DNA of 64,000 nucleotides from Flaveria trinervia (Eukaryota; Streptophyta; Magnoliopsida; Asterales; Asteraceae), in assembly GCA_025506515.1 (NCBI GenBank), contig CM046456.1, positions 9,475,708 through 9,539,707 on the forward strand, written 5' to 3'. The position numbers and the translations under genes were made by a program. The notes under the pieces are model-generated. The model searched no databases. It was not told the DNA's origin and saw only the letters and a list, made by a program, of their open reading frames with translations. Of the stretch, positions 33,439-45,105 are shown piece after piece (position 1 is the stretch's first letter; every line of letters starts with the position of its first letter).

Positions 33439-34367
33439 GTTATCATCTCCATCTTATACAAGTTTTGGTCATTCTTATTCATCAAAGAGCTGACCTCAGC
33501 TTTATCATTTTATCACTAATCTTGTAGCAACCTTTCAACTGGTTGAGTGTAATCATACGATTGTCTTCTATTGACAAAGTTATTAGAACTTTGTCACTTA
33601 TTTATTTATTTCCTAATTGTTAGAATTAGTGATTCTTTTATTTTATTATTAATCATGAATGTATAATTATACTACTATTTCTTTCTATTAATTAAATTCT
33701 AAGTATAATTTCATAAATCAAGTTTGTAAGTGAAAATTCATCTTCAGTTTTGATAAAGAAGAAGAAAAGTGCTAAGCTGAACTTCATAGATGCTTTTATT
33801 CTTTGTTTCATCTACGATTTCACGTATTCATGTTTTCTTTATTGAATTGAACAGCCATTTGTTGCATCTTTCATTGGTTTAGCTTTCTTCTTTGATTGCA
33901 TGTCTGTATAGCTTCTATAACTCCAATTGATACTTTCTTGTCAAATTTCACTTTGATAATGTCCAGTCTCTCAATCAGGTTTTACATACATAAGTGTGTA
34001 TAGCTTGCTTTGTTTTAATATAGGTACATTTTATGTTTATTTATATTGTTGTGCATCTGTGATATGGGAACAAAATCAGAATGGCGTATTTACTTTTAGT
34101 AGTCGACGCATATTAGCAGTCGACGCATATTCACATATTGGTTTGTCAAAATATGCTTCAGTTCATCTTTGTTGTGAGAATTCCCCTTTTTTGTTTCTTT
34201 AATTATCTTTGTATTTTAAAATGAGTTATGTCAATAATCACATACTTCTTCTAACTTCAAAATATAATTAACGTTATCATCATAGACTTTCATCATGAGT
34301 ATCAAAAACGTAAAATCTTTACCATCCACAGAAGATAGTATTTATTTTTAATGTCAAAATCTATCCA
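33439..34367. repeat. Flanking segment G, second copy
   Basis: Second copy of 27487-28427. It has two rather than three copies of GTCGACGCATATTAGCA (34101-34132). Homology ends at AAAATCTATCCA, after which the sequence differs from the first copy. Confidence 0.85.
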
Positions 34368-34853
34368 GTGTTTAAAAAAGGGCATTGCATTAAAAAATAG
34401 GTTTTGGAGTGGCCTGATTGCATTACTTGCTGCTTGACAACAAATCAACAGCAGCACACAGACAACCCACTTGACAAATTTGACACAACTATACTAACCC
34501 GGGTGAGATCAAAGTACAACACAAACCATTAAAAGGTATTAGCCTAATACCTAATATAACCCAATATGAAACTTTTTAAAAACAACTGATTAATTCAATT
34601 ATTCTGGCAGGTATCTTAGCAATTATTAGTAAGTTTAATATGAAATTTATAAGTAAAGTCCATTGCATAACAAATGAATAATTGTTTTGAGATTTATTTT
34701 GTTTGTGTTGGTGTTCTTTAGGTTTATATAATAAGGTTAGAACTGTAGGCATGTTGGATCTATGTGACCTATTGTTCATAATTTTTCTTATAAACGTTTA
34801 GTGTGTTATTAGCAATATGGGATACCCAGTTTACACGGCTCAAGGATCTTGGT
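34368..34853. other. Unassigned intergenic sequence
   Basis: 486 AT-rich bases. I see no gene, repeat or terminal motif in it. Confidence 0.4.
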
Positions 34854-35747
34854 TGTGATAACCCTAAAACTAAGATTAGGGAAATTAAAGCGTTAAGAAT
34901 TATTATAAGTTGATAGTATATATAATATGTTTATGTTTATTAGAGACTGTTGAGGTGATTTATTTGATTAACTCTATAAGAATTTTGTATGTCTAATTGA
35001 ACATGCATATATAATACGTGAACATGGATGCATGCAAAAGCATTTACGTGTGCATCTATATAAACTTTTGTGAACTTTGTGATAATTGAACCATGTGTGT
35101 AAGCTACCAAATCATAAGATTGTATGAATAGTTACTTGAGTGATATATGCTTTCATCTAATGTGTAATGAACTAAGATTAAAACTTAATCAAACACTACC
35201 AAATAAGTTAACTTCTAGAAAGTTGATATCAAAAACCAAAACCAAATTAATCATAAACACTTGAACACTAAACTAATATACAAACTAGACACAACACTTG
35301 GATCATTAGGGTGTTAATAAGCCTTGATTAGTAACTATTAAATAAATTAAACCTTAAATTAAGGACTAAGAATGTCATTAGTACCAAAATTTGACACCTT
35401 CTAGCACTCCATGACACTCACCTCATTTCTAAACTAGACACATAACCCTTAGATTAAACACCTCACCAACCTAAAGCCTAGAAGTAATGATGATGATCAT
35501 GATGATCTTCCTAGTTTCTTAGAAACCCTCGGCGATAGACCCCCTACTACCACCATCGTCATTGACCAAAACCACCACCCCCTACCACCCTTGCTCTCTC
35601 TCTCTCTCAATTCCTAAACCACACAAACCATCATCTACAACCTCTTGCTTCTTCTCTCGCCTCCAACATCAGCTGCACACCATCATCCTAAACACCATAA
35701 TTTCATCATAACATCAACCCAATACACTAGTGATCAACCCTCTCCAA
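34854..35747 (+). repeat. LTR fragment, left part, split by CACTA element
   Basis: Starts TGTGATAACCCTA, matching the minus-strand start TGTGACAACCCTAG of the solo LTR at 48336-50861. It shares GCATTTACGTGTGCAT (about 35038) and related words with that LTR. A microsatellite (CT)n lies at about 35593-35608. It continues at 39374 after the transposon. Confidence 0.6.
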
Positions 35748-36345
35748 CATTAGAACAAAAAGAGCAAATAGGGCCGGTCTAATTTTTTTAAGGGGCGTGT
35801 GCTCTAAAAAACCACCTCCTAAAGCCTTCTGAAAATTTAAATGAGAATAAATAAGACGAAACCGCACCTTACGTTACACTTAGGTGTGGGTATCCCGACG
35901 CCCTTTATGCCACCTTTAGAGGTGTTTCTAAACCGCCCCTTATGTCATATTAAAAAAATAATAAATACCTTTAGAGGCGGGTATTTCGACCGCCATATAT
36001 GCCACCTTTAGGGGTGGTTCTAAACCACCCCTTATGTGCTACTGAATATTTAATATATACTTTTAGGGGCGGGTATTATAACCGCCCCTTATAACACCAA
36101 AGAACCACCCCTTATGAGCTCATACCCGCCCCTTATGAGCCATACCCGCCCCTTTAGGTCACATATAACATGAAATATTTTGTTTTCCCTCCTAAAAGTG
36201 CCTCCTCTTCAAACTCCTCCTTACTCCTTCGGCTTCCCCACCACCACCGTCTCCTCCTCATTATTCCTTCAGCACAGCCCCCCACCACCACCCCATCTCC
36301 TCATTGCCTCCCCCTCCTCCTTCCTCTCCTTCGCCGCAGCCCCCC

Positions 36346-38541
36346 TGTAACGTTCTCCATTTTATATTTATTTTTTTTAAATGTAATGTTACTCCTTCTT
36401 TAATCCTTGTAATCTTAAGAATTTATCATAGTGAAAATATTTTTTTATGTAATTCTTGTTGATTATATGTTTGTGCAACGCTTAAACAATTACAAATGCG
36501 CATTTCAACGCAAAACCAAACAACTTATCGGGACTTATATATTTTTTTTAGAAAATTATTTATAAGTTTTATTTTTATGATTCATATATTAAAATACTCA
36601 TTTTTAATTACTAATTATGGTGCAAATTAATAAATAAAATAAGTTAAAGGGTTAAAATTAAAAATTAATATTTTCCCTCCACTCATCTCCCTAACTACTT
36701 ACATTAATAGCCAATCATAATTTTCATCTACAAATACTAACCTAAATCATCCTCTAATCACTTTCATCACTCAAAACTCTCTCAATCCATCCAAGAACTT
36801 CATTTTGTTTTGCAAGAAATATTCAAGAACAACTTGTGAGTTTTTATTTTATTTATTTATTTATTTATTTATGCTTTCTTTCTTACTTTCTTATTCATTT
36901 TCTTTACCACTTGGAATAACCTCTAGGACATAACCACTTAGTCACCAAGGTGACACAAGTATGGTAACCCCCCATTTTGAGGTCCAAGTTAGAAATATTG
37001 TATTTGATTCTTTCATACATGTTTTTTTGTTTTATTTTTAAACCTTTTACATACTAAACCAAGTCACCAACAACTGCAATGTTGGAAGGCTATTGTTGAA
37101 GTTATATTTCTGAAATTTTAAGGCTTTTACACTCTATTCTTTCATCTTTACAAAACACTAAGTGATCTACAAATCAAGAAGTGGATGAAACCAAACCAAG
37201 CCTCCAACCAATGTTAAAAGGCTTGTGTTATGGTATGAAATAGTGATGTTTAACCTTGGTTCTACAACTAATTTATCCACCATACCCCACTTGAACACTT
37301 AGTCAAACTAGTTAATTTACTTTAGTAATTTTATTTATATACTCATGACCATCCGAATCACCCTTATGTGGAGATTTTGTGCAATGGTGACAATCTTGAG
37401 GTTTATGAATATCCCTACCTCTAATACATGACTTATATGAATATAACACTTGAGGTTTATGGATTACCCTAACTCTAATGCATGACTTATATTTATATCT
37501 ACATAATACTTAGTCAAAACCAAACCATAATATCAATCAACCATGGTTGAATGTTATGTGTTAAGGTAGACATTATACTTATTTTGGACTTCCAATGAGT
37601 GACTAAAACTCATAAAGAACACACACAATACATGGTGTCCAAATAAGTGTCTAAGTAGTATATACTTTCATGTACTCTCATATTTGTAATTTTTGTATAC
37701 TTTCCAATTGCTGAAATCTCAAACTTTGAATCCTAAACTTACGCACTTTCATTTACCTTTTAGGGTGACTTTGGTGAATCATTTAAACTCAATCATCTAC
37801 TCTTATGGATTCTAATTGCCAAACCGTGAGTCATACTTCACCCCTTTTGTTTTAACACTATTGGGTTGCAACATGTATCAATTATCAAATACACTCAATT
37901 ATTCATTCAATCAAAAATCATTCTAAAACTCAATTTATAAAAACATGCTTACTTGTTATACTATTTGTGAATACATTATAGAATACATTATCTTGCAAGC
38001 AATCTAAACCTCCCTTAACATGTTTAGTGCTATAGGACTAGCACATCTGCCCTATTATGATGGGTCTATGTTAAGTTATCAATCTTTATGATCTTGCTCA
38101 CTTTTGATGCTAAGATTACGCTAGTGGACACTTTGGTCTGGTTATGGGCTTTGCATGCTAGCAATGTACAAACTTTAGTATACTTTACTCATGTTGAATT
38201 AAGATTTATTCACTATTATACTATGTATTCAAACTTGTATGCTCACCAACATATTCATATGTTGACCTATATTTTATACATGTTGCAGGAAGTGCTTGAA
38301 GCTTTATCAAGAAATTCAATTAGGTGGACATAGAATCACATCAAATATATCATTTTGTTATGTTTGTTTTAGATTTGTACTTCTCAACATTTTTGTATGT
38401 TTATTTGAATCATTGTAACGTTATATTGATTAATGGAAATGAAATTTAATCTTAATTTATTGTCACTTTAGTTCTATGATGTCTTTGAACAATCTATCAC
38501 TTCTCGCGCCTTGATGTTTCCACATCGGTTGGGGTGTGACA
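36346..38541 (+). repeat. Probable solo Ty3/Gypsy LTR nested in the CACTA element
   Basis: Begins TGTAACGTTCTCC and ends TTGGGGTGTGACA, the same style of ends as the Gypsy LTRs at 41330 and 51619. Flanks are CCCCC (left) and CCCTC (right), an imperfect 5-bp duplication in C-rich sequence. About 2.2 kb, no coding frame. Contains (ATTT)n near 36845-36870. Confidence 0.6.
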
Positions 38542-38741
38542 CCCTCACCCCCGCCCCTTCACCCCCGTCGACTCCCCCTCCTTTTTCCTCTCCTTCAACG
38601 AGCCCCCCCCCCCCCACCCCTTCTCCCTCACCACCTCCCCACTCCTCCTTCCTCTCCTTCGGTGCAACTCCCTGCCTTCGCCCCTTCAAGCATATAAAGG
38701 AGTTTGTCAATTATGTTAACATGATTTCTCCATCCATGTAA

Positions 38742-39124
38742 GTTTTTGTATATTTTTTTAACATAATAGTATATATATACTTACAATTTTTTTATCTAGT
38801 TTGTAGTTATGGATACACAAGAGATTGTTGCAATGGAACAGTTTGATGATTTACTTTTACAATTGATGACGGAAGTGATTGATAAACTTTTTAGTTAAAA
38901 CGGTGATGTTTTCGATTTATTTATGTTGACTTGATGATATTATCTTAGGATTTTTTGTGTATATACATGTTTTTTGTCTAGATGTCGTATATTGAATTGA
39001 TTTTAAACGTTTGATACATAATGTATGATATTTTGATACGCAATCTTTGTTTGATTGAGGGGTTTGTACAATAAAATATTTCTGGATATTAAACAATAAT
39101 TTTTTTCATTATTTGAACATAAGG
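38742..39124. other. CACTA interior right of the solo LTR
   Basis: AT-rich sequence with no supported gene. A short plus-strand frame (38810-38900, MDTQEIVAMEQFDDLLLQL) ends in a stop. It could be a remnant but is too short to name. Confidence 0.35.
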
Positions 39125-39373
39125 GAATTTTAACACCGCCCCTTATTGATGTATAAAGGGGGTTTAAAAACCGCCCATTATGTAATGTACATAAAGGGGT
39201 TCAAAAACCGCCCCTTATTGATGTACATAAGGGACGGTTCAAAAACCACCCCTTATGAAAACCGCCCCATATGTAAATATTTCATAAGGTGCGTAGCCAT
39301 ATGGGGCGGGCTAAAAACCGCCTCTTATGACCTAATTCCCCGCCCTTTTTCCCCTTTTTTTGTACTAGTGCAA

Positions 39374-40510
39374 GCTCAAGAACAACCATACCAAATGGGT
39401 CATCAAGGACCTAAGAGCAATTCTCTAAGCCTTTCTTCTACATCCAATCAAGGTTTGATCCTCAAAATCTCTGGTTAACAAGCTTAAAAAGTTATATATG
39501 TATTTAGCATACATATATAACCAACTGTTTATGTTATTAAGCATCAAAGCTATTTACAAACCTTATGAATACTTGATTTTCAATTAAAAATCAATAAGAA
39601 AGAATTTAATAACAGAAAGTTTGAATTTTTTTATAAAAACCAAGGGTTTAAACAAAACAAAGGATTTAAAGGATTGAAATATCTGTTATTTTATGATTCA
39701 CTAAGTAGGTTAGATTAAATATTTAAATGACTATGATTGGGGGAATAAAATTTAAAAATATTTTAGGAAATATTGAAAATGATAAACTGGAAAATATGAA
39801 ATTATAATATGGGATATATAAATTATATAATTAAATTAAGGAAATAAAAGAAAAATACAAAATAGGAGATTTGGACTTAATTAAAATCTGAAAAATTTAT
39901 ATGAAGACCCTAATATTATACTTGAGTTAGATAATGAAGTCCATGAATTATTTTATTAGTATATAAAGTTTCACATTTTAGAATAATTAATAAGAAGAAA
40001 ATCAAAAGTGGTAGCACAAGAGTAGGTAAAATCATGAAAATTTTACATGAAATAAGATATACGTTATAGTAAAATTTGTATAAATTTTAGAAATTTTAGA
40101 GATATGTAGTTATTTCTGTCATTTATTATAAATCTTGTAAAAACTTTAGGAAATTACATGTGAAGAGATATTAGCTTAATTTTTTATGGGATAATCTAGA
40201 TATTAAAATAACACTGTTCGTAAAATTTGATATTTTTAGATAAAAATAGATACTATTTAGGAATTTAAGCCTAATATAAGTGATGAAAATTTTAAAGAAA
40301 TAAGTTTCTATTATAACAAATGTATTATTTTATAGGAAATTTTTGACATATTTGTTAATAAGTTTTTGAGGAAAAAGCATAGTGTTTGTTATTGAAATTG
40401 ATGCTAATATAAATAAGAATTATGATAAGTTACTATCATTGCCTTACGATACAACCATTAATTTGGATAAGGAACCGTCAAATAATATAGGTAGCGCTAG
40501 TTAGGAACAT
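39374..40510 (+). repeat. LTR fragment, right part
   Basis: Continuation of 34854-35747. The stretch near 40360-40500, including GAGGAAAAAGCAT, ACAACCATTA and GGTAGCGCTA, is the reverse complement of 48890-49000 in the solo LTR with moderate divergence. The 3' end of the LTR is missing. Confidence 0.6.
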
Positions 40511-40604
40511 GTTTTCGTGCATTTGCCGGATGAAGGATTATGATGTTATATTATTTGTTTTTGTGATTTATATTGTGTCAGTTATCAATCACTTGGCATA
40601 TAAG

Positions 40605-41035
40605 TATATTATTTTTCTTTTTATTCTTTTGAAATATATGAAAAGTTTATGTTACAAAGTGATAAATTTATATGAAGTGTACGAAGTGATAATAACGATT
40701 AATCTAAAGAATCAACGGTTAAGATTAGAGATCAGAGTAATAACGCAAGAAAGGGATTAAAAGGGTAAATTTGAAAATAGCATACAATGGTTGACTTTTT
40801 TTAAATCCTCTGATTCTTTTAAACACATATAGCTTTTTTATATAACATTACTTAAAAAAAGTAAATTACACGGATAGTCCATGTGGTCTGCACGTATTAT
40901 AACCTTAGTCCCTACTTTTCAAAATTTAAAGATGCGGGCCTGAACTATGTTTGATACGACACCAGTAGTCCCTGACACTAACTATGGTTAAATTCCTCTG
41001 TTAGTTTTTAAAAAAAACAAAATACCCCTTTTTTA
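40605..41035 (+). repeat. Left terminal inverted repeat
   Basis: Pairs with 54885-55290 and loosely with 54380-54440. The inner part contains GTAAATTACACGGATAGTCC and AGTCCCTACTTTTCAAAA, words widespread in plant inverted-repeat elements. Confidence 0.7.
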
Positions 41036-41094
41036 TTCTTCTTCTCCACATTGTGATGCTCAACATTCAACACTCACTACTGCCCTCAAATCAC

Positions 41095-41324
41095 CGTCAC
41101 CATTGCCGCCTATACCCTCAACCCACCACCACCATCGTCGTTTGCTCCCTCAACCCACCACCAAAATCGCCCCTAACCTCAACCCATCACCACAGTCGCC
41201 CCTAAACTCAACCCACCACCATCATCAATGCCTTCACCCACAACCCACTACCACAACCATCCCTACCCTTAACCCACCACCACCGTCATCGCAACACCCT
41301 CAACCCTCCACCACCGTCACCACA
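41095..41324 (+). repeat. CCTCAACCCACCACCA minisatellite, left part
   Basis: Roughly 30-bp units CCCTCAACCCACCACCACCgTC with variation, interrupted by the Gypsy insertion and resuming at 53971-54140. The frames it opens are low complexity and not credited. Confidence 0.8.
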
Positions 41325-41329
41325 ACACC
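41325..41329. repeat. Target-site duplication ACACC, left copy
   Basis: ACACC precedes the LTR at 41330 and recurs at 53966-53970 after the other LTR. Confidence 0.9.
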
Positions 41330-43674
41330 TGTCACACCCCAACCTTGACGGCGGAAATGTCGAGGAGTGAGAGTTAAGATCATTCACAGCCACATAACGC
41401 TATTAATAACCCAAATATAAATTAATCATAAGATTCAATTGTATCGTTACAAGCTTAAGTCTCAAAGAAATTAAAAACATAACATAGAATATAACAAGTC
41501 ATTCTTATTTCATTATTTATCTAGGTTCATTCCTAGATGGCAAACTTCAAAGAGTAGATATCAAACTTGGACGTTTTCTGAAACATGTTAAAAATAAAAG
41601 GGTCAACAATAATGTTGGTGAGCATTCCATAGTTTTAAATACATAGATTATATAAAAGATGGCAATCCAAGTCATAAGTTAGTGAATAAAGTGATTAGGG
41701 ATGTTATGAACAATGCAACAATCAAGCCTCGACAAAGTTTTACAAGTCTCAAATGTTTACAAGATTATACGATCAGCTAAGTGTACTTGGATCAACCAAA
41801 GTAGGCTTGTCTTGCCCATAGATCTATGACTTCGCTAGGCTAGCAACAGTTAATGATTGTACATATAACGCCATAACATGGTAACCACAAAAGTTCAACT
41901 AACCACAACTTTGCATGATGAATTGCCATAAAGATTACAAGTCTCAAATAAGTTTACAAGTGCAATGATAATAAGTTAACATGTTTCACCCCAAAGTGTG
42001 AAAATAAGCAGAAAATGGGGTATAGAAATACTCACATGATCAATAAGTATTTATTGGATGATTAATAAGAAATAATAATAAGCGTCGATTCAACGTAGTC
42101 CTTCACAATGTACCTAAAATATATATATTTATAAGATTTTTAAGTTAATAATAAAATTAACGTTTTAACGCGAACTAGGGTTTTAGGATTTTGGGGTTTT
42201 GTAAACAATTTAGTAAACCCTTATTTATATATTTAGTTCAATAGAGAAGTAACATTATAAAATTTTAAAGAAAATATAGCCATATATCTTTAATCAAAGA
42301 AAACATAAGATTCAATAATAATTAATAATTCAAATTATTATATAAATCCATTTGTTTATAACAATACTTAGTTATAACTTTTATAATAAAATATTAAAAT
42401 ATTTTATAAGGATAAATTTACAGAAAATATTTTGTTGATTTTTAAAAGATTAGAAGTTTGTAAAAATCATTTTTATGTAATAGAATTTTTCTAAAATAGA
42501 ATTAAGGCTAAAAAGCCATTTTAAAAATAATAAGAGGGTGCCCGGGTTCGAACCCGGGACCTCTAAGTTGAATTGTGGAGTGTGAACCGGTGAACCAAGG
42601 CTCTCAGCCGCGGTATAACCCGGTTCCAATTTGATTTATCCTTAATCGACAGAACACCCCCAAATCCAAGAACCCTAGGTTGTTCTTTAATCAAATTGAA
42701 CACCAATCGATGTCGTTAATGAAATTAAACTTAGGGTTTTCATTGCCCATATGAAAACGAGTGTGAAGATGTGTCTTATTACCCGAATGGTGAGATTTTA
42801 TGAAGAACGAGTACACGAGCCGCTCGCGACAATGTACTACTTGTTTGCTACCCAAACGACGATGATAATCAAATTAAACTCGAGGGAAGCTTCGAAAGAT
42901 GATCCAGATGCGAAGCCCCTTGTCAATTTAAGTTAAATTTGTTCGGACAGTGGCCTCGACTAAGTTGCAGGTTCCCGACGAAGATGAAGCTCAAATTCGA
43001 AGATTTTGATTGTTTTTTATTCAATTGAGTGTAGTGCTCGATTAACAAACGGTATAGCATCGTTTAGGTTAGTTTAATTAGGCTATTAAGAAGTATTAAT
43101 GCCCGAACAGCTAGTGGATTGAAGATGTTTCGGTTGTGTGATTGTTTAGGTCGTAACCGATGCTTTAACTTTGATTAAACAAGGCGTTTAAGTTCGAATC
43201 GTATCCTAGAACGATTTGAGAACGGTTTTAGATCATGAATCGACAGGATTTGAGGGTTTCGGGGGTCGCCGGAGGTTCGGCCGGCGGTGGCCGGTGACCG
43301 ACCGGAAAGACGGGAAAGTAAAAGGGGGGAGGGGTTTGGGTTTCAAAAGTTTACACAAATGGTCCCTCAACTTTCAACCTTATTATTTTATGCAAAACTT
43401 TCATTTAAATTTTTAAAAACAAAACAATTAACCCCCCTTAAGTTAATTATTTTAAGATTTTAAACATTAATATTATTATTACTAGGACTTATTATTATTG
43501 TTGTTGCTAATATTACTTATTTACAATTATCATAATGATTAATTGATTAGAAAAATTAAAGGCAACGAAGAATGAGCATAACAAATTCACAAGTTTCACA
43601 AATGGAAAAATTAGCCCATACAAGAACTTAACAATGTTAACTTTAATTTAACCCAAAATTTACAAGATGTTACA
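41330..43674 (-). repeat. 3' LTR of the Gypsy element
   Basis: Minus strand starts TGTAACATCTTG at 43674 and ends GGGGTGTGACA at 41330. Differs from the 5' LTR by scattered substitutions and small indels. Open frames such as 42751-42936 and 43216-43416 are not conserved in length between the LTRs and are not credited. Confidence 0.92.
42536..42625 (-). other. tRNA-like B-box palindrome in 3' LTR
   Basis: CCCGGGTTCGAACCCGGG (42541-42558) is a perfect 18-base palindrome identical in form to a tRNA T-arm, preceded on the minus strand by AGAGGT and a TTGGTTCACCGGTT segment resembling an A box. A full cloverleaf is not evident, because the acceptor stem does not close. The other LTR has one base changed in the palindrome. 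Confidence 0.55.
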
Positions 43675-43687
43675 GTCTCCCCAATTT
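43675..43687 (-). promoter_or_regulatory. Polypurine tract of the Gypsy element
   Basis: AAATTGGGGAGAC on the minus strand directly precedes LTR start TGTAAC. Confidence 0.8.
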
Positions 43688-43707
43688 AAAAGAATTTCGT
43701 CCCGAAA

Positions 43708-45105
43708 TTAAGAATAAAAATAAGAGAACAAATGCGGGTATCTCTCCTTCATATGATTCTCACGCTCCCAATTGAACTCAGCTCCACGTTTGTTTTCCCA
43801 ACGAACTTTGACGATAGGTATAGTAGTTGTTCGGGTCTTCTTCAGGGTTCGATCCATAACCTCAACAGACTTCTCAACGAAATGCAATGACTCATCTACT
43901 TGAATTTCCTCTAGGGGAACATGAAAATTTTCATCAACCAAGCACTTCCTCAAGTTTGAGACATGGAAGACAGGATGAACTCCACTAAGGTCGGAAGGTA
44001 GTTCCAGTTTATAAGCTACTTTTCCAATCCTTTTCAAAATTTTGAAAGGTCCTACAAATCTTGAAGCTAGTTTTCCCTTCTTTCCAAAGCGAACAACACC
44101 TTTCCACGGTGAAACCTTAAGAAGAACCATGTCGCCAACTTGGAACTCCAATGGCTTACGACGATTATCGGCGTAACTCTTTTGTCGACTTCTTGCCACT
44201 TTAAGGTTCTTTTGGATTGTGGAGACTTTATCGGTCGTTTCTTGTATAAGTTCAGGGCCAGTGATGAAATTTTCACCAACGTCGGTCCAGCAGATCGGTG
44301 ATCGGCATTTACGACCATACAAAGCCTCGAATGGCGCCATCTTGATGCTTGAGTGATAACTATTGTTATACGAAAATTCCGCGAGCGGTAGATGCGTATC
44401 CCAATCACCACCAAAGTCAAGAACACAAAGACGCAGCAGATCCTCGAGGGTTTGGATTGTTCGTTCGGTTTGACCATCGGTTTGAGGATGGTAAGCCGTA
44501 CTTCAATCCAATTGAGTACCTAAGAGTTCTTGAATCGAAGACCAAAAGTGTGACGTGAAACGAGCATCACGATCGGAAATAATGTGTAAAGGCACGCCAT
44601 GACGACTCACAATTTCGTCAATGTAGATTTGAGCAAGCCTTGACACCTTGTATGTATCTCGTATGGGTATGAAATGTGTTGTCTTGGTCAAACGATCGAC
44701 AATGACCCATATACTATCGTGACCACGAGGTGTACGAGGTAACTTGGTTATGAAATCCATGGATATATGTTCCCATTTCCACATAGGGATTTCAGGTTGC
44801 TCAAGTAAACCACTTGGTCGTTGATGCTCGGCTTTGACCCTTGCATATGTGAGACACTTGAAACATAAGACGCGATATCCTTTTTCATTCCAGGCCACCA
44901 ATATTGACCACGCAGGTCCATGTACATCTTATCAGAGCCAGGATGAACGGAATATCGGGTTTGATGAGCTTCGTTCATAATGAATTATCGAAGGTTATCA
45001 CGATTCGGAATCCAAAGTCGATTCAAGAAATACCACATGCCATTAGATTTTGTCTCCAGTTGTGACCGAACGTTAGGCATCAAATCTTCATCTTTCCCTT
45101 CGTCG
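43708..45105 (-). pseudogene. Gypsy integrase with chromodomain-like C-terminus
   Basis: Integrase would insert the cDNA. The zinc-binding start near 44978 shows EAHQTRYSVHPGSDKMY with YWWPGMKKDI. One zinc cysteine is replaced (CLTYARVKAEHQ, usually CLTCA). The core shows ISMDFITKLP, SDRDARFTSHFW and DGQTERTIQTLEDLLR, so the DDE residues are present. A TGA at 44503-44505 interrupts the core between the second Asp and the Glu, and an indel lies near 44890. From 44502 to 43708 the frame is open, ending GVHPVFHVSNLRKCL and a chromodomain-like VRWENKRGAEFNWE. C-terminal targeting domains of this kind characterise chromoviruses. Confidence 0.88.

Larger units (their letters stand above)
35748..39370. 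mobile_element. Non-autonomous CACTA (EnSpm-like) DNA transposon
   Basis: The right terminus CTAGTG at 39365-39370 (complement CACTAGTACAAAAAAAGG) pairs with a left terminus CATTAGAACAAAAAGAGC at 35748, one CACTA base being mutated. A 3-bp duplication CAA lies on each side (35745-35747, 39371-39373), as expected for CACTA elements. Subterminal arrays of AACCGCCCCTTATG, both orientations, fill 35780-36160 and 39125-39350. No transposase is recognisable. The interior is Ser/Pro-rich low-complexity sequence split by a solo LTR. Confidence 0.85.

Noticed and set aside
41103..41348. Pro/His/Thr-rich frame, and the similar frame at 53958
   Set aside because: Translation of the CCTCAACCCACCACCA minisatellite; it runs into the Gypsy LTR and is not conserved.
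42541..42558. Functional tRNA gene
   Set aside because: Only the T-arm part is convincing; the acceptor stem does not close and the anticodon arm is poor.
43216..43416. Host genes within the Gypsy LTRs (also 42751-42936, 53466-53707)
   Set aside because: The frames differ in length between the two LTR copies and have no recognisable domain.
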